This document shows positions 1-9,297 of a stretch of 64,000 nt of DNA, piece by piece. Where the stretch lies: positions 233,682 to 297,681 of the forward strand of contig JAEXFN010000020.1 in the NCBI GenBank assembly GCA_023400055.1, given 5' to 3'. Both the position numbers and the translations under genes were made by a program. The notes beneath the pieces are model-generated. The model was not told where the DNA came from. It worked only from the letters and a program-made list of their open reading frames with translations, and made no database searches. Position 1 is the first letter of the stretch. Every line of letters begins with the position of its first letter. The stretch is from Bacillota bacterium (lineage in GTDB: Bacteria; Bacillota; UBA4882; UBA8346).

Positions 1-32
1 AAAGGAGGAAAAGGCATAACAGGGCCAGTAAT

Positions 33-1067
33 TTACGATACACGCACAATATGCCCCCCTGCGGCCTTCCGTAGCCGATTAGTAACCGCCAGACCGATAC
101 CCTGCGGATTGATCCCTTCAATCAAGATTCGATCGGCGGACAATTGATCGCAGAAACGTAACAAATCATATAACCGGGCGGCCGCTATCTCGGGCCGATT
201 TAGCGGGCCCAAATCGAGGACCCACTCGTTCTGATAACGCGTTAAATGTTCCGAGGAACTGATCACAACGACCCGTTCCGCAGCTGAGCGTTCGCCGAGC
301 CGGGCGTTAATGGCGGCGACAACGGACTCGGCGTCGCCTTCAAACAACTCTGCCGGAGCTTGCGGCGCGTAATGGCGGTACTTCATTCCCGGCGCCTGGG
401 GCTGATCCCGGTTGTCGGGATTGGCCACCGCTACGCTTCTGGCGAGCGTCTCTTCCAACATTTCTTTGGTAACGGAACCCGGCCGCAAAATCACCGGTTC
501 CGGTTCGAGTTTCACCACGGTGGACTCAATGCCGGCGGAGCACGGCCCGGCATCGATGATCTGCTCCACTTTACCGAACAGATCCTGGATCACGTGCGCT
601 CCTTTGGTAGGGCTGGGACGTCCCGAAAGATTGGCGCTCGGCGCCGCGACCGGCAGCTCCGTCAGCCGCAATAAAGTCCGAGCCACCGGATGCGACGGCA
701 TCCGCACGGCTACGGTGTCCAATCCGGCGGTAACCACCGTCGAAACAACCGGCAGCTTCGGAAAGATGATCGTCAACGGCCCGGGCCAAAATGCGTCCAT
801 CAGCCGTTCCGCCTGAGACGAGATATGGGTAACCAGCGTTTGCAACTGTCGCGGATCCCAGATGTGCACGATCAGCGGGTTATCCGCCGGTCGGCCCTTC
901 ACGGCGAAAATGTTCAACAAGGCGCGTTCATTATTAAAAACGGCCCCCAGTCCGTAAACGGTTTCCGTCGGAAATGCCACCAATCCGCCGTTTTTCAACG
1001 TTTCAGCCGGAGCGACCAACCATTGCGGGTCCAGAGGTTGCTCAATCGAAATTACTGAAGTATTCAA
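33..1067 (-). CDS. tsaC: L-threonylcarbamoyladenylate synthase, Sua5 type
   Basis: Makes threonylcarbamoyl-AMP from threonine, bicarbonate and ATP for the t6A37 modification of ANN-decoding tRNAs, in the cytosol. The first about 200 residues are a YrdC domain with FPTETVYGLG, KGRPADNPL and the SAPSANLSG loop. A linker PGMKYRHYAP then leads into the C-terminal Sua5 domain, so this is the long Sua5 form rather than the short TsaC/YrdC form. The longest frame opens with GTG at 1076, but GAGGG sits directly on it; the TTG at 1067 has that site 8 bases upstream and is preferred. The gene is downstream of recQ, about 105 bases away. Function is secure; the start is moderately secure. Confidence 0.93.
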   Translation of the reverse strand: MNTSVISIEQPLDPQWLVAPAETLKNGGLVAFPTETVYGLGAVFNNERALLNIFAVKGRPADNPLIVHIWDPRQLQTLVTHISSQAERLMDAFWPGPLTIIFPKLPVVSTVVTAGLDTVAVRMPSHPVARTLLRLTELPVAAPSANLSGRPSPTKGAHVIQDLFGKVEQIIDAGPCSAGIESTVVKLEPEPVILRPGSVTKEMLEETLARSVAVANPDNRDQPQAPGMKYRHYAPQAPAELFEGDAESVVAAINARLGERSAAERVVVISSSEHLTRYQNEWVLDLGPLNRPEIAAARLYDLLRFCDQLSADRILIEGINPQGIGLAVTNRLRKAAGGHIVRVS

Positions 1068-1172
1068 AACAGTCACCCTCGGTTGTACTCAATGACACAA
1101 CCTACCCTGTTTCATATAATTTATCATTGTTAGCGATTATCCTGCAAAAAAACGATAAAATTTTTCTAAAAA

Positions 1173-3365
1173 TCACTGGGGTTTCGTTTCCCAGCGCGCT
1201 TTATATTTCAGCAAAACAGCCTTGATTGCCAAATAATCCACCGCTTCCGGCAGACGCTCCTTAATGGGTCTCAGATAACCGGGGCCGACTTCATCTATTT
1301 TGCTGAGAATCAAAGCTTCGTATTCCTTGGGAATCAAACAGCTCCAATCGACATCCAGCCCTTCGGCGGCGCAACGGAGCAAATGGTCCTGAATGGTTTG
1401 GAGGCGCAGGTTGCGCCGGGATGCGATCTGTTCCGGCGCAGCGCCCTGCCGGTGCATTGCAAAGGTGATTCGGTGACTCGGCTCCGGCTCGGCTTCCTCT
1501 ATGGCGGGAGCTTCCTCTGCCGCGGCTGTTTCCGTTTCTGCTTCTGCGGCGGCGGGGAGCTCCGGAGTCTCGTTTTGAAAAGCGCGGATGGCCTCCAAAA
1601 ACGCCGCGCCGTATTTGCTGAATTTGAACTCGCCGACGCCTTTCACGGCCAGCATCATGGCACGGTTGGCCGGCAGCCGTTTGCATAAATCATGCAAGGT
1701 GCTGTCGGAGAAGACCAAGTATGGCGGGATGTTCTCCCGTTCGGCCAATTTCTTGCGGAGCTGGCGTAGAATTTGAAAAAGGGAGTCTTCCCTGGTTTGG
1801 TCATGCGCTTTGGGTTGTAGTGGAAGCTGCTTGACGACCGCCCTTTCCAGCCGGGCCTCAGTCGCGAGGAACTGTCTCCCCTGCTCCGTCATTTTCAGGA
1901 CCGGATATTGGCCGTCGGTCAGTCGCAGATAACCCTCGCTGACCAGCCAGCCGACTAGGCCCTGGATCTCCGCCGGTGGGTATTGGCGGGCCAATCCCCC
2001 GAAAGACGGCAGCGCGTCAAAATGGTTATCGCGGATTTTTTTGCTGCGCGAACCGCTCAAAACCTCGACCAATGTTTTGACCCCAAACCGCTCCCGCAGC
2101 TCGCCCAGGCAAGACAGGATCAGCCGCGCCGTAGCGGTTACGTCTTGAACTTCCCTATCCGCGTTGCAGTTGGAGCAGGAGCCGCATTCGTCCGGAACGT
2201 CCGGCTCGCCGAAATAGGTCAGGATGAAACGGCGCAGGCAGCGCGAAGTCTGACAATATTCGATCATGGTCTGCAGCTTGGCCAGTTCATAATGGCGCCG
2301 TTCCGGATTGGGCACCGACTGTTCGATGAGGAATTTTTGCAGCATGATATCCTGGGCGCCGAAGAGCAGGATGCATTCGCTGGGCTCGCCGTCGCGGCCG
2401 GCCCGGCCCGCCTCCTGGTAATAAGCCTCGATGTTCTTCGGCATGTTATAATGAATCACGAAACGGACGTTGGATTTGTCGATTCCCATCCCGAAAGCGT
2501 TAGTAGCCACCATGATCCGGATATCGTCATAGATAAACGCTTCCTGGTTGCGCTTGCGCTCGTTGTCGCTCATCCCGGCATGATATTTCCCGGCGTTCCA
2601 GCCGTTTTGGTTCAGATAATCGCACAATTCCTCGGTTTCCTTGCGGGTGGCCGTATAGATAATCCCCGCCTGATCGCTTTTGGCGCTCACATAATCGGTC
2701 ACAAACTGGCGTTTCTCCCGGCCCCGCAGCGGCTGGACGGCCAGATGCAGATTCTCCCGGTTGAAACCGGTAACGAAGATCCGCGGTTCGGCGAGGCTCA
2801 ACTGCTCGATGATATCTTGCTTGATCTCCGGCGTGGCGGTGGCGGTAAAAGCGGCGAACCGCGGCCGCTCGCGGAACTCCTTCAAAAACGGCCCGATGGT
2901 GAGATAGGCCGGGCGAAAATCATGCCCCCACTGGGAAACGCAATGCGCCTCGTCGATGGCCACCATGGCCACGGGCAACGTGGCCAGCAGCTTACGGAAG
3001 GATTCCAGTTGCAACCGTTCGGGGGCGATGTATAGCAGTTTGTATTGGCCGGAACGGGTCTGCTCCACCCGCTGCCGGACCTCCCCATAGCTCAAGGAGC
3101 TGTTGATATAGGCCGCGGCCACCCCCAAGGTGCCCAGCGCATCGACCTGGTCTTTCATCAAGGAGATCAGCGGCGAGATCACCAGGGTGATCCCGGGCAG
3201 CAGCAAGGCGGGAATCTGAAAGCAAATGGATTTGCCCGCTCCGGTCGGCATGATCACGAAAGTATCGTTTCCCTCAAGGATGCTGGCGATGATCGCCTCT
3301 TGCCCCGGGCGAAAAGAATCATAACCGTAGTATTTTTTTAAAGTGAGTCTGGCTTGTTCTAACAT
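1173..3365 (-). CDS. recQ: ATP-dependent DNA helicase RecQ
   Basis: 3'-5' DNA helicase of recombination and fork repair. Superfamily 2 motifs are visible: FRPGQ near residue 18, Walker A TGAGKS at about 41-46, DEAHCVSQWGHDFR, TATATP and QEAGRAGRDG. They are followed by a zinc site (CLRR then CGSCSNC), a winged-helix RQC region, an HRDC domain (about residues 510-590), an acidic low-complexity linker rich in Glu and Ala, and a C-terminal helix-turn-helix-like domain ending near residue 730. The ATG at 3365 follows GGAGG by 4 bases; the upstream in-frame extension has no support. A promoter and a LexA-like box lie just upstream, which suggests SOS control. Confidence 0.96.
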   Translation of the reverse strand: MLEQARLTLKKYYGYDSFRPGQEAIIASILEGNDTFVIMPTGAGKSICFQIPALLLPGITLVISPLISLMKDQVDALGTLGVAAAYINSSLSYGEVRQRVEQTRSGQYKLLYIAPERLQLESFRKLLATLPVAMVAIDEAHCVSQWGHDFRPAYLTIGPFLKEFRERPRFAAFTATATPEIKQDIIEQLSLAEPRIFVTGFNRENLHLAVQPLRGREKRQFVTDYVSAKSDQAGIIYTATRKETEELCDYLNQNGWNAGKYHAGMSDNERKRNQEAFIYDDIRIMVATNAFGMGIDKSNVRFVIHYNMPKNIEAYYQEAGRAGRDGEPSECILLFGAQDIMLQKFLIEQSVPNPERRHYELAKLQTMIEYCQTSRCLRRFILTYFGEPDVPDECGSCSNCNADREVQDVTATARLILSCLGELRERFGVKTLVEVLSGSRSKKIRDNHFDALPSFGGLARQYPPAEIQGLVGWLVSEGYLRLTDGQYPVLKMTEQGRQFLATEARLERAVVKQLPLQPKAHDQTREDSLFQILRQLRKKLAERENIPPYLVFSDSTLHDLCKRLPANRAMMLAVKGVGEFKFSKYGAAFLEAIRAFQNETPELPAAAEAETETAAAEEAPAIEEAEPEPSHRITFAMHRQGAAPEQIASRRNLRLQTIQDHLLRCAAEGLDVDWSCLIPKEYEALILSKIDEVGPGYLRPIKERLPEAVDYLAIKAVLLKYKARWETKPQ

Positions 3366-3411
3366 TAATCCTCCATTGGCGGGTGAGTCTCTATTGATTG
3401 TCAAGAATCTA

Positions 3412-3425
3412 CGAACATTTGTTCT
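3412..3425 (-). promoter_or_regulatory. LexA (SOS) box upstream of recQ
   Basis: On the plus strand this reads CGAAC ATTT GTTCT, which is one mismatch from the Bacillus-type LexA palindrome CGAAC-N4-GTTCG. It lies about 7 bases downstream of the -10 hexamer of the recQ promoter, over the expected transcription start, and 47 bases before the recQ start codon, a classic repressor position. The site is seen; LexA binding is inferred. Confidence 0.62.
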
Positions 3426-3431
3426 TTCTTC

Positions 3432-3460
3432 AAAATAACATAAATATCGCCGAATGTAAA
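3432..3460 (-). promoter_or_regulatory. Sigma-A promoter of recQ
   Basis: On the minus strand a -35 TTTACA (3455-3460) and a -10 TATTTT (3432-3437) are separated by exactly 17 bases. The position, with a start site near 3425, places the LexA-like box over the first transcribed bases. Confidence 0.55.
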
Positions 3461-3481
3461 GTTCCCATAAAATTACAGAAC

Positions 3482-3521
3482 CCGAACCTGACGCTTTTAA
3501 AGGTTCGGCCGGATTTTTTTT
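3482..3521 (+). terminator. Hairpin with T-tract, orphan
   Basis: CCGAACCT (3482-3489) pairs with AGGTTCGG (3501-3508) and is followed after five bases by eight Ts on the plus strand. No plus-strand gene precedes it. On the minus strand it would sit in the recQ upstream region, where it is preceded rather than followed by the homopolymer. The hairpin is clear; its role is not. Confidence 0.4.
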
Positions 3522-3544
3522 GGCAGGAGCCGCATTTTAGTATA

Positions 3545-3796
3545 TCGGATCGTCTTTTCGCTTTTCCGGATCTGCTTTTTCGTTTGGCGGATCATAATTT
3601 TTACTTATCGGGTCGTCTTTGCAATTCGGCGGCTCATCATTTCCATTGAGCAGATCGCGCCTTCAATGGGTCGGGCGGGAATTTTAATTCGGCGCTTCCT
3701 ATTTTCCATTTGGAGCCTGGTAAATTCATTGCGGTGGATCGTAAATACTATGATTGTGATCGAAATCGCCATTTTCACAGTGGAATTTCAATTTTG
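3545..3796. repeat. 21-bp tandem array 1 (ATCG family)
   Basis: Twelve consecutive degenerate units start every 21 bases exactly (3545, 3566, 3587 and so on to 3776). Each has a core close to GGATCG, a TTT-rich centre and a G-rich end. The shared columns match arrays 2 and 3: ATCG at the start, TT near column 14, G at column 21. The array occupies most of the 552-base gap between the aldo/keto reductase stop and recQ. A plus-strand frame is open only until unit 5 and has no ribosome site, so it does not look coding. Confidence 0.8.
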
Positions 3797-3831
3797 CCGA
3801 TAATGAAAAGAAAATGGAGCCTTGACATACT

Positions 3832-3864
3832 GCGGCGCTCCGTCCGATACGGATAGAGCGCCGC
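3832..3864 (-). terminator. Hairpin after the aldo/keto reductase
   Basis: GCGGCGCTC (3832-3840) pairs perfectly with GAGCGCCGC (3856-3864), with a further inner TCCG/CGGA pairing. It lies 54 bases beyond the stop codon of the minus-strand reductase. There is no T-tract on the minus strand, so it may be an mRNA 3' end stabiliser or a factor-dependent stop rather than an intrinsic terminator. Confidence 0.45.
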
Positions 3865-3917
3865 GTGCATCATATTAAATTAAATGTTTGATATTCGGTT
3901 CCGGAGTATCCGCGATG

Positions 3918-4949
3918 TTACAGCGATCTGGAATGAAATTCCTCATATAACGTCAGATATTCCTGAAGCTGCTTTTTTAACATTTGCGGCGGGTCCAGTT
4001 CGTACGGGCAATGTTGCCGGCAGTGGCCACAGTCCAGACATTGCTCGATGCGCAGCATCTGCTCCTTCCAATCGTCCTCAAAATAATGCTGATGGGTGGA
4101 GCGCTTCAAGAAAAAGCTGATCCGGGAGGCCATCGGGATCGGAATTCCGGCCGGACAGGGCAAACAGTAACCGCAGCCGCGGCAAAAATCGCCCGCCAAT
4201 TCGGCGCGATCGCGCTCGATGGACTCCCACATCGCTTCGTCCAAGGCCGGAGGATTCTCCTCCAACGCCAGAAACTCATCCAACTCGGATTCGCGCTGAA
4301 TTCCCCAGATCGGCACCACGTTATCGAATTGCCGTAAAAACGCAAAGGTCGAGGCGGCATGGGTGATCAGGCCGCCGGATAACCCTTTCATCGCAATCAA
4401 ACCGACATCGTGCTGGCGGCAGGCATCGACCAGCTTCAGATCGGCAGCGGATGAAAGCGAGCTCAACGGGAATTGCATCGTCTCAAACAGCCCGGAGGCG
4501 ACCGCCTGGAGCGCGACATCCAGCCGGTGGTTGGTGATGCCGATGTGCCGGATCAGCCCTTGGGCTTTGGCGTCGAGTAAAGTACGGTAGGCTCCCTGAG
4601 GATCGTCGGGATCGGGCAGGGTTGGCGGATTATGCAGCTGATAGATATCGATGTAATCCGTTTTTAAATTGGTCAGGCTGGTTTCGAGATGCTTGAGGAT
4701 CTCAGCGCGGGTGCTCGCCTGAGTCTTGGTGGCGATGACAATATCTTTCCTGACGTCCGACAACGCCGCTCCGATTTTGGCCTCGCTGTCCGTGTAGGCT
4801 CTGGCGGTATCGTAAAAATTAATCCCGGCCCGAAAGGCTTTCCGCAGCAGAGCGGCGGCCTCCGCGAGACCGATCCGTTGGATGGGAATCGCGCCAAAGC
4901 CGCTGCGGCTGACCAGCAAACCGGTACGACCCAATCGTATTTTTTCCAT
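3918..4949 (-). CDS. Aldo/keto reductase with C-terminal 4Fe-4S domain
   Basis: About 343 residues. The first about 260 form an aldo/keto reductase barrel: LGRTGLLVSRSGFG at the N-terminus, INFYDTARAYTDSE with the catalytic Tyr and Asp, TKT, and QLHNPP. The C-terminal about 80 residues carry two cysteine clusters, CRGCGYCLPCPAGIPIP and CLDCGHCRQHCP, typical of the ferredoxin-like tail of the YhdN/MocA-type Fe-S aldo/keto reductases. The substrate is unknown. The ATG at 4949 has AGGAGGG 6 bases upstream; a 75-codon upstream extension of the frame is discounted. The gene stands alone between the RRM gene and array 1. Confidence 0.85.
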   Translation of the reverse strand: MEKIRLGRTGLLVSRSGFGAIPIQRIGLAEAAALLRKAFRAGINFYDTARAYTDSEAKIGAALSDVRKDIVIATKTQASTRAEILKHLETSLTNLKTDYIDIYQLHNPPTLPDPDDPQGAYRTLLDAKAQGLIRHIGITNHRLDVALQAVASGLFETMQFPLSSLSSAADLKLVDACRQHDVGLIAMKGLSGGLITHAASTFAFLRQFDNVVPIWGIQRESELDEFLALEENPPALDEAMWESIERDRAELAGDFCRGCGYCLPCPAGIPIPMASRISFFLKRSTHQHYFEDDWKEQMLRIEQCLDCGHCRQHCPYELDPPQMLKKQLQEYLTLYEEFHSRSL

Positions 4950-5150
4950 GATAATCCCTCCTGATAGCGATGCGCTGTTAAAATGAGATGAGCCTCGTCC
5001 CCGTCGTTTCGTCATGGCATGACCAATTTTCGATGCCCGGATGGCATCAAAGCACCGTTTCGTCCAAATAAGTAATAATTCCCTCTCCGGAAAGGCTTTT
5101 CCTCTGTTTCGCAAATTTTTAACATAACCGGCTCCCCAAATCATTGCGCT

Positions 5151-5184
5151 GAAAAATAAAAACAGGATGCGCACGCACCCTGTT
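5151..5184 (-). terminator. Intrinsic terminator of the RRM gene
   Basis: On the minus strand AACAGG...CCTGTT with an inner TGCG/CGCA pairing is followed by TTTTTATTTTT, starting about 25 bases after the RRM stop codon. Confidence 0.8.
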
Positions 5185-5209
5185 GATTCATTCTATCGCA
5201 ATCATTTAT

Positions 5210-5467
5210 TTACATTTTGGCCTGGCGCGGTTTGGCTTCATTGACGATAATCTCCCGGCCGCCCATATCTTTGCCGTTCATTGCCTCGATGACCCGGTCG
5301 ACATCGTCGTCATCGACCTCAATAAACCCGAAGCCCCGGGAACGGCCGTTCGCCGGGTCAGTGATGATCCGGCTCGATTTGACCTGAGCATTTTCCGCAA
5401 AGAAGGATGCCAGATCTTCTTTGGTGGCCGACCATGGCAAATTTCCGACATAAAGCGTCTTGGTCAA
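5210..5467 (-). CDS. RNA-binding protein with a single RRM domain
   Basis: 85 residues, essentially one RNA recognition motif. RNP2 reads LYVGNLPWS (residues 5-13) and RNP1 reads RGFGFIEV (about 44-51), with the aromatic positions needed for base stacking intact. It resembles the small glycine-poor bacterial RRM proteins often linked to cold adaptation or mRNA handling; the target RNA is unknown. Translation starts at TTG (5467), with AGAGGTG 7 bases upstream and no competing ATG. The gene is monocistronic with its own terminator. Confidence 0.9.
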   Translation of the reverse strand: MTKTLYVGNLPWSATKEDLASFFAENAQVKSSRIITDPANGRSRGFGFIEVDDDDVDRVIEAMNGKDMGGREIIVNEAKPRQAKM

Positions 5468-5670
5468 CTAATTTCACCTCTCTTTCATCCGTAAGGACGT
5501 GGACGTGAGGGCTCAGTCCAAAATCACGCTAGCCAGTATATAATCGGCTGTTCTAAGCAGCGAAACTCACACTAACGAGTCAGGAAACCAGCGAACGGTT
5601 CAACTTCAGCCCTTTTACTGTCTATATTGTGCGTCAAAAAAAACTGACTATACTGGCGGAAACGGCAATT

Positions 5671-6276
5671 TTAAAATTCCTGGTAAATTCGTTGCGCGAT
5701 AATAAATTCCCGCACCGCATCGGGCACCAGATAACGGATGGAACGCTCGTACATCAACTCCACCCGCAACCAGGTCGAGGAGATGTCCAGCAAAGGCGCT
5801 TCCAGAAAAAGAATCCGTTCCCGGAAAGGCTGCAGAAAGGCCGGCCAATCCTCATCCGTTTTCAGAATCGGGTATCCCGGCCGGAAAGCGGTAATGATCT
5901 TCGCTTCCTTCAGAATTTGCTGATAGTCTTTCCAGGCATGAAGCTCTAGTAAAGAGTCGAAGCCCATAATCAGCGCCGCGTCCATTCCGGGATGCGCTTC
6001 TTTCAACTGCCGGATGGTGTCGATGGAATAAGAAGGGCCCGATCTTTCCAACTCGACCGTGGAGACCTGAAAATCCGGGTGGTCGGCGACAGCCAGTTCC
6101 ACCATTCGCAAACGGTTTTCGGCGGAGGTCGAGACTTCGCCGATCTTATGCGGCGGAACGGCCGCCGGAACAAAAAGCACCTTTTGCAGGCCATAGGCCT
6201 CCCGGGCTTTCTCCGCCAGGACCAGATGGCCAAAATGAATTGGGTCGAAAGTGCCGCCCAATATGCCAAACATCAT
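5671..6276 (-). CDS. nadD: Nicotinate-nucleotide adenylyltransferase
   Basis: Adenylates nicotinate mononucleotide in NAD synthesis. The nucleotidyltransferase motif GGTFDPIHFGHL lies at the N-terminus and the ISSTWLR signature near residue 165. The length, about 201 residues, is normal. I chose the first ATG of an ATGATG pair (6276), which is 8 bases after GGAG; a GTG at 6297 is also in frame. It is the last gene of the obgE-yhbY-proB-proA-nadD run. The yqeK and rsfS genes that often follow nadD in Firmicutes are absent here. Confidence 0.94.
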   Translation of the reverse strand: MMFGILGGTFDPIHFGHLVLAEKAREAYGLQKVLFVPAAVPPHKIGEVSTSAENRLRMVELAVADHPDFQVSTVELERSGPSYSIDTIRQLKEAHPGMDAALIMGFDSLLELHAWKDYQQILKEAKIITAFRPGYPILKTDEDWPAFLQPFRERILFLEAPLLDISSTWLRVELMYERSIRYLVPDAVREFIIAQRIYQEF

Positions 6277-6403
6277 CTCGTCAACTCCACGCTCCACCTG
6301 AAATAAGTAGAAGCCTGCCTCCCTCTATCTTCTTTCAGATTCGTCTTGTTTTGCATTGCTTTATTTACGGTGGCGACTAAAAACCGTGGCTCCGAAAATT
6401 CTT

Positions 6404-7657
6404 TTAGCTGCGAATCTGGCCGTCGCCATAGATAATGTACTTGATGGTGGTCAGGGCTTCCAATCCCATCGGTCCGCGGGCATGCAGCTTTTGGGTGCTG
6501 ATCCCGATCTCCGCGCCAAAACCGAATTCAAAGCCATCGGTAAAACGGGTCGAAGCATTGACATAGACGGCGGCCGCGTCGATCTCCGCCAGGAACAAAC
6601 GGGCTTTTGAATAATTATTGGTAACGATACATTCGGAATGCTTGGTGCCGTAATGGTTGATGTGGGCGATCGCTTCTTCCAGGTCGGCCACGATTTTTAC
6701 CGCCAGAATCAGGTCGGAATACTCGGTCCACCAATCCTCCTCCGTGGCCGGTTTGGCAGCGATCATCCGACAAGTTTCCTCACAGCCGCGCAGTTCCACT
6801 CCGGCTTTCCGATATGCTTCGGCCAACGGCGGCAACACGCGCGGCGCGATTGCGCGATGGACTAGCAATGTCTCCATCGCGTTGCAAACGCCGGGACGTT
6901 GAACCTTGGCATTGAAAGCGATCTTATGGGCCATCTCCGGGTCGGCATCGCTGTCAATATAAGTATGGCAGTTTCCGACACCGGTCTCGATCACCGGTAC
7001 GGTAGAGTTCTCGACTACTGCTCGAATCAGTCCGGCACCACCGCGCGGGATCAGTACATCCAGATATTGATTGAGCTTCATCAAAGCGGTTGCCGCTTCC
7101 CGTTCGGTCCGTTCCACCAAAAGCACGGCGTCTTCCGGCAAACCCAAATCGGCCAGGGCCTTTCGCAGGGCCTGAACCAGTGCCTGATTCGATCGCAGGG
7201 CTTCGGAACCGCCTTTTAAGATTACCGCGTTGCCGGTTTTTAGGGTCAGTCCGGCGGCGTCCACTGTGACATTGGGGCGGGCTTCATAGATGATTCCCAC
7301 TACGCCGAGGGGAACGCGCTGTTGCCCAATCTCCAAGCCATTGGGGCGTTTCCACATCCCGATCACTTTTCCGATCGGGTCCTCCAGGCTGATCAGTGCC
7401 CGCAGCCCTTCGGCCATTCCCGCGATCCGCTGCGGAGTTAGCGTCAAACGATCGAGGAACGCGGCGGAAATCCCCTTTGCTTTGCCTTGCGCGACATCCT
7501 GCCGGTTGGCGGCCAGGATCGCTTCACTGTCGGCGATCAAATAATCAGCCATCTTGGCCAGCACTTGATTCTTGCGCGTCGACGACAAACGGGCCAGCAC
7601 CGGCACAGTTTGTTTAGCGCGCTTTCCGATCTCGGAAACGTATTCGGCGATCTCCAT
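6404..7657 (-). CDS. proA: Gamma-glutamyl phosphate reductase
   Basis: NADPH-dependent reduction of glutamyl-5-phosphate to the semialdehyde, the second step of proline synthesis. Aldehyde-dehydrogenase fold of 417 residues with LGVVGIIYEARPNVT, IETGVGNCHTY and the catalytic cysteine in RPGVCNA. The start at 7657 has GGGGGA 7 bases upstream. It begins 13 bases after the proB stop, so the two are one transcript and probably a channeling pair. Confidence 0.97.
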   Translation of the reverse strand: MEIAEYVSEIGKRAKQTVPVLARLSSTRKNQVLAKMADYLIADSEAILAANRQDVAQGKAKGISAAFLDRLTLTPQRIAGMAEGLRALISLEDPIGKVIGMWKRPNGLEIGQQRVPLGVVGIIYEARPNVTVDAAGLTLKTGNAVILKGGSEALRSNQALVQALRKALADLGLPEDAVLLVERTEREAATALMKLNQYLDVLIPRGGAGLIRAVVENSTVPVIETGVGNCHTYIDSDADPEMAHKIAFNAKVQRPGVCNAMETLLVHRAIAPRVLPPLAEAYRKAGVELRGCEETCRMIAAKPATEEDWWTEYSDLILAVKIVADLEEAIAHINHYGTKHSECIVTNNYSKARLFLAEIDAAAVYVNASTRFTDGFEFGFGAEIGISTQKLHARGPMGLEALTTIKYIIYGDGQIRS

Positions 7658-7670
7658 TTGCGATTCCCCC

Positions 7671-8804
7671 TTAATTTAAAGCCGTAATCACCAGATTATC
7701 CCGGTGAATCGCCTCATCGGCGGTTTTAAATCCCAGCAGCGTTTCGATCGCGGTGCTTTTTTTGCCGATGATCCGCTGCAAGTGTTCCTTGGCATAGTTC
7801 GACAAGCCTCGGCCCAATTCCGTTCCGTCGGAATTGAGCACCTGAATCATGTCGCCTTCCTCAAACTCGCCCTTCAGACCGATAATGCCCGAAGGCAAAA
7901 GACTCTTTCCTTGATGCAGCAGCGCCCGCTCCGCTCCGGCGTCGACAATTACCGCCCCGTTGACCTGTGGGCCATAGGCAATCCACCGTTTGCGGCTGGA
8001 AACGACATTATGGGAGCTGAGAAAGACTGTTCCCACCGGTTCGGCATTAAAAATGCCCTGAATCTTGGAGGGTTCCTTGCCATTCAGCAAGATCATCGAC
8101 GTCCCGGCGGCGGTAGCCATCTGGGCGGCCTCGATCTTGGTAATCATGCCGCCAGTGCCCCAGCAGCTTCCGGCGCCGCCGGCCATCGCCCGGATCTGTT
8201 GATCCACCTCGGCTACTACCGGGATCAGAGTCGCGCTAGCATCGAGCCGGGGATCGGCCGTGTAAAGCCCATCCACGTCGGAGAGCAGAATTAACAAATC
8301 AGCTTCGATCAACCCGGCCACCAGGGCCGAAAGCGCGTCATTCTCGCCGATCTTCAACTCTTCGGTGGCCACCGTGTCATTTTCATTGATGACCGGAATG
8401 GCCCGGTATTGCAGGAGGGTCAAAATCGTGTTTCTGGCGTTCAAATAACGTTTCCGGTCGCTGAGATCGTCCCGGGTAAGTAAAACTTGAGCAACGATCT
8501 GCCCATATTCGGAGAAGAGCTTCTCATAGACCTGCATCAGCAATCCTTGACCGATCGCCGCCATCGCTTGGCGTTCAATAATGGAGGACGGGCGCTCGCT
8601 CAGGCCCATCCGGCCCAATCCGGCGCCTACTGCCCCCGAGGTAACCAGGACGACCTCCTTGCCCTGATTCTGCAAATCGGCCAATTGCCGAACCAACTGT
8701 TCCATGCGATTCAGATTGAGCTTGCCGCTGGCATGGGTCAAGGTGCTGGTTCCGACTTTGATTACTATCCGTCGTGCTTCTTGCAAACGACGCAGATAAT
8801 CCAC
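7671..8804 (-). CDS. proB: Glutamate 5-kinase
   Basis: Phosphorylates glutamate as the first, normally proline-inhibited, step of proline synthesis. Amino-acid-kinase domain (IVIKVGTSTL near the start, then VTSGAVGAG and NENDTVA), followed by a C-terminal PUA domain from about residue 275. The longest frame starts with TTG at 8810 directly on the ribosome site; GTG at 8804 lies 6 bases after GGGAGGG and just behind the yhbY stop, and is preferred. It is coupled to yhbY and followed by proA. Confidence 0.96.
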   Translation of the reverse strand: MDYLRRLQEARRIVIKVGTSTLTHASGKLNLNRMEQLVRQLADLQNQGKEVVLVTSGAVGAGLGRMGLSERPSSIIERQAMAAIGQGLLMQVYEKLFSEYGQIVAQVLLTRDDLSDRKRYLNARNTILTLLQYRAIPVINENDTVATEELKIGENDALSALVAGLIEADLLILLSDVDGLYTADPRLDASATLIPVVAEVDQQIRAMAGGAGSCWGTGGMITKIEAAQMATAAGTSMILLNGKEPSKIQGIFNAEPVGTVFLSSHNVVSSRKRWIAYGPQVNGAVIVDAGAERALLHQGKSLLPSGIIGLKGEFEEGDMIQVLNSDGTELGRGLSNYAKEHLQRIIGKKSTAIETLLGFKTADEAIHRDNLVITALN

Positions 8805-8806
8805 GA

Positions 8807-9112
8807 TCAACCCTCCCCGGTTAAATCGATCTTGGGAGGACGGCCCGGTTCCGGCGAGCGATAAAATAGCATATTTCTGCCGATAACCTGCACTACATCG
8901 GCGGCGGTCGCTTCAGCCAAGGTAGTGGCGGTTTCCCGAGCATCCCATTCCGTGTGAGGAAGGACTCTCCCTTTCACCAGTTCCCGGGCGGACAAAGCCT
9001 GGTCCAATTGGGCGATGGTATTATCGGTGACGCCACCTTTGCCGATGATCAGGATCGGTTCCAATTCATTGCCGATACTCCGTAAAATGCTTCGTTGCTT
9101 GCTGTTTAACAA
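8807..9112 (-). CDS. yhbY: YhbY family ribosome-assembly RNA-binding protein
   Basis: 101 residues forming one CRM domain, with LRSIGNELEPILIIGKGG and the basic loop expected of this family. YhbY proteins bind pre-50S ribosomal RNA; the placement next to obgE, another 50S assembly factor, fits. Start TTG at 9112, with AAGG 8 bases upstream. The proB ribosome site lies inside its last codons, so the two are translationally coupled. Confidence 0.92.
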   Translation of the reverse strand: MLNSKQRSILRSIGNELEPILIIGKGGVTDNTIAQLDQALSARELVKGRVLPHTEWDARETATTLAEATAADVVQVIGRNMLFYRSPEPGRPPKIDLTGEG

Positions 9113-9297
9113 AAACTCAACCTTCTTTCTAGCCCATCTGACTATATGTCATCCTCAGTATTTTAACTGGAATGAACCGCGATTTCAATATCAAAAAAGT
9201 CCCGGATACGTACGACTACTGTCCTTTGAAGCTTTAAGCTAGACCGCGACTCGAAAACTGTTAGCCAAAATTATAGCATATTTTGGAGATTTACGGT

